Positions 62,601 through 64,000 of a DNA stretch of 64,000 nt are shown here, one piece after another. Made by a program: the position numbers and the translations under genes. The notes under the pieces were generated by a model, which saw only the letters and a program-made list of their open reading frames with translations, was not told the DNA's origin and made no database searches. Positions within the stretch are counted from its first letter, which is position 1, and each line of letters starts with the position of its first letter. Location of the stretch: the NCBI GenBank assembly GCA_036971615.1, contig JAYKKR010000021.1:186001-250000 (forward strand), read 5' to 3'. The stretch is from Amyloporia xantha. Lineage: Eukaryota > Basidiomycota > Agaricomycetes > Polyporales > Adustoporiaceae.

Positions 62601-62952
62601 AGCAGCTAATGTCAACGTGGAGTCTCATCGTGCCTACCGGAGTCGAGAGACATCAGATATCCAAGTCGCATTTTCGAAGCGGACCGCTGAAGATGAACAG
62701 CAATTATCATTACTCCATCGTTTGACCGACAGGCAGCCCTCGCGCGATGACGCGCCTGCTCAGGCTGCTTGGAACGCCCCTCCGGGTAAACAGTCTCTCC
62801 CGCAACGAGTCTCCCAGCGCGGTCGCGGTGCTGCACCGACGGGTAAATCAAGGGGAGGAAATGCGTCTGCGAGAGGTCGGGGCAAATCGCACCGTTCCTT
62901 GGCAACACGTATTGGGGATGGTAATGACTTGGGGTCTCGATTATCATCATAA
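59668..62952 (+). CDS. large single-exon coiled-coil, low-complexity protein
   Basis: I do not recognise the family. One uninterrupted frame gives about 1,094 residues (start ATG 59668, or 59677). Residues 1-220 are Ser/Pro/Gln-rich (PGTPMQPQPVARPLSPASPL; a short conserved-looking SRPSLYDMLANG). Residues about 225-480 form one long Ala/Glu/Arg/Lys/Gln coiled coil (EEYLRRNEETVRALQRERE, then AEASRRAESEEAVRQAALEA). The rest is Ser/Pro/Arg-rich and disordered, with SR-like pieces (GPSRSPSPRPGSSRHDRD, RRPRLSPARDY), one KREQ motif that could be sumoylated (IIKREQ), and an RG-rich end (RGRGAAPTGKSRGGNASARG). The R/S and RG content suggests a nuclear RNA- or chromatin-associated scaffold; this is inference only. 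It is the only long intronless gene here and has kept its frame over 3.3 kb. Confidence 0.8.
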   Translation: MVSMLLNTQKQPGTPMQPQPVARPLSPASPLADFRFNTIGQEPALLKRFTSMEQELQYPPSPSSVSSQDHPMTDAAPLSLSRPSLYDMLANGVHTDVPSTNNSSQAETALASSSNADSGHMEVDDGRTTIVAQLPSQGAHGLGVSLPAEDALRRSSLISDPSASSVQTTSTPSVGTLHGPQSRGASARPAVPVNLPVRQDAPRVNSQQPELAPMPSSSPADLISLISQVALERADWNDLKSMTDRFRDEHEEYLRRNEETVRALQREREQMTKVLTTVTGAFSKLEALRTRQEQRFDAEQQRAERAFSQRLSEQKEREDAAAQARRREAAAQDAHLEAAEASRRAESEEAVRQAALEAERRKAAQEIEDKRKADEQDIREFAEQEAKRKATEEALCKAAELEVARQQELAAAKIRDDEAIKALEEKAREDERRHAEYLAKKAEVDAMKRTATEQNAAAARAQQQEDKKARLAKAKLKARLAKEKREARSRSSDTPTPGAVNRDAAVTPGNVHLHVSVGGPSTAQPALLPTPPPSNSPPATDGNATSGLSGTESRTVKRASGASPLPEKASVASVMTQTAPNRSMAEPAHTAPSTGRNQASQPTSGPSSKSHKPEVQTPRRADQVVKPENSTPVLPRANDRTQSGNSRQSEASEPLIIKREQSLDYVPSPPRDSPTTAVFLPNVQPSAAPVPSGQKQLLPLRQHQSENRRNVPVVQSRVDEVSRGRDSSVRSPTTETSGFPAIERKTQPVGVSDGHPLPYRPLSQRVWIEYGQRAPVVDAQRYAAEEWTQEVGSGNVNQPRSPVRPAHDYRGPSRSPSPRPGSSRHDRDAYAPNSDRVAIREERSVNFNQKRARDNGNTRVAEDERPLRRPRLSPARDYRRHHPTSGPESRAEPSTGPHPSLYHGQYNPRTPSPPIHSNRVDSFNGGHSGYQHDPWHNEHRDQSYPEIPSYNANVQNYSGSHSYGEDLSDDRHRLVSRSAANVNVESHRAYRSRETSDIQVAFSKRTAEDEQQLSLLHRLTDRQPSRDDAPAQAAWNAPPGKQSLPQRVSQRGRGAAPTGKSRGGNASARGRGKSHRSLATRIGDGNDLGSRLSS

Positions 62953-63282
62953 GCATTCCGTCTGCATTTATAGAGCAAGCCATTTCTTAAACTTAACAGA
63001 CCGTTCATGCCCTCCATGTGTTCTACCCTTACCTTTGTGTTCGTTGTGCTTGCTTGCTTGTACCTTTGGGGTTCTGATTTGACTCTTGTGCTCGAATTTC
63101 AACATGTCTACATGCTCTCTGTTCATAAATCCAAGTAAAATTTTGCATCCAATTAGTATCTGACATAACACCATTGCAATGCGTAAAGCCGATCAAGCGG
63201 AAAGAAGAATTGAAGAGAAAAAAATCACGGAGTACAGATACTGCTACATCGAAATGTTCATACACGCCCATGCTGCGGTCGT
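62953..63282. other. intergenic between convergent genes
   Basis: 330 bp of 3' flanks. A short CTTG repeat occurs near 63049-63060. Confidence 0.5.
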
Positions 63283-64000
63283 TTAACTGGCACCGCAAAT
63301 GGTGAGCTCCTTCATTTCCTGCAACACACCTTCGACCTGAAGGACATTGGTTGGATGAAGCCTCACTGATCATCATGAGCTGAAACGTACCTGGGCATCC
63401 AGCTGTCCAGCGGCGTAGTCATCCCGCACGTTGTCAGCGAAGTACCTGTCGATCGGAAATGATCAGGCCCTTTATCCACACTAGCACGACGGTAGAAATA
63501 TCCTCACCGTTGGACACCGCTAAGCTTCTCGTAGCCCTCTTCGGCGAATTTACACTGCATCCGTATCATCGCCTCGAAACTCGGATCAAAGAATGGTACG
63601 CGGAGATCGAGCAGCTGCGGGAGTTCCGCGATGAGCTGCTCATTCAGCATGTCGAAAACCTCCTTCGCATCATCGTGTTCCTGCTGCGCCTGTAACAGGA
63701 GTGGGAAACGGTAGTTGATATATGTTAGGTGGACAGGCACGGTCAAACTTTGCGCACCCTCGGCAATTTGGTGGGGTCTTCACTCGGCTTAGCAATAAGT
63801 TTGTTCATCTTGCTCCGGGCGGAATCATAATCCAAGAGCTGAAAGTTAATGAGTATCACTGAGGTAGGTTTCATAGCGCTCATATTTTCGGACCTTCTTA
63901 TTGCGTTTCGAGATATGCTCGTTCACGACGGGGAAGTATGCATTCATCTTGCCAAGCGGCTCCATCACAGTCGTCCTGTAAGGCGCATCCTACCAAACAC
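63283..64000 (-). CDS. RVS161: Rvs161/Hob3 BAR-domain protein (3' part)
   Basis: Rvs161 is an N-BAR protein that, with Rvs167, tubulates membranes during endocytosis and acts in actin polarity and cell fusion. The C-terminal half is on the minus strand, stop TAA 63283-63285. Exons from the window end inward: DAPYRTTVMEPLGKMNAYFP...EHISKRNKK (63989 downward), LLDYDSARSKMNKLIAKPSE, then QEHDDAKEVFDMLNEQLIAE LPQLLDLRVPFFDPSFEAMI, YFADNVRDDYAAGQLDAQ, and VEGVLQEMKELTICGAS. The protein ends directly after the BAR domain, without an SH3 domain, which separates it from Rvs167/Hob1. The first part, including the amphipathic helix, lies beyond 64000; bases 63990-64000 are the end of an intron. Confidence 0.94.

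Overview
The window comes from a basidiomycete fungus, most likely an Agaricomycete. Almost every gene is cut by short introns (mostly about 50-80 nt). Both strands carry housekeeping genes of clearly fungal type: Rmt2 arginine N5-methyltransferase, Fun30 remodeler, U2AF small subunit, Alg14, Cdc23/APC8, Dbp10 and Rvs161. There are also two Zn2Cys6 regulators and two F-box-type proteins. Exon borders below were set by eye from GT-AG (occasionally GC-AG) signals, reading-frame continuity and remembered family motifs. No search was run.

Layout. 0-7 kb (+): 3' end of NSA2, a PRKRIP1-like spliceosome protein, RMT2, an unrecognised two-span membrane protein, and TRAPPC1/BET5. 7.3-11.4 kb (-): FUN30. 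13.3-14.6 kb (+): a mitochondrial-carrier-fold protein. 14.6-19.8 kb: no convincing gene. 19.8-21.4 kb (+): a small Zn2Cys6 factor. 22.7-23.6 kb: a non-autonomous DNA transposon with perfect terminal inverted repeats, an 8-bp target duplication and clustered subterminal motifs. 25.8-34.8 kb: U2AF1, ALG14 (-), CDC23, a GLTSCR1-domain protein and an F-box protein. 34.8-38.3 kb: no firm gene. 38.3-42.3 kb (-): a large Zn2Cys6/fungal-TF-domain regulator. 43-46.7 kb: SDHAF4/Sdh8 and a hemerythrin-like protein. 47-54 kb: DBP10, the queuine tRNA-ribosyltransferase gene (-), and head-to-head with it the mitochondrial tyrosyl-tRNA synthetase. 54.3-57.2 kb (-): a TM9/Emp70 nonaspanin. 57.8-63 kb: an F-box-like protein and a 1,095-residue single-exon coiled-coil protein. 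63.3 kb to the end (-): the 3' part of RVS161.

No metabolic cluster or defence-type island is visible. Several genes serve RNA work (NSA2 and DBP10 in 60S biogenesis; PRKRIP1 and U2AF1 in splicing; QTRT1 and mitochondrial TyrRS in tRNA function), but they are scattered and probably not co-regulated, apart from the divergent QTRT1/TyrRS pair. Other genes serve membranes (TRAPPC1, Emp70, Rvs161, Alg14) and chromatin or transcription (FUN30, GLTSCR1, two Zn2Cys6 factors).

Two things stand out. One is the 873-bp hAT-like element. The other is a run of single-base indels that breaks otherwise well conserved reading frames, densest at 48.4-53.4 kb (DBP10, QTRT1, TyrRS) and isolated in FUN30, the GLTSCR1 gene, the membrane-protein gene and an F-box-like gene. 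Because both gains and losses hit essential single-copy genes, often at homopolymers, consensus errors are the simplest reading.
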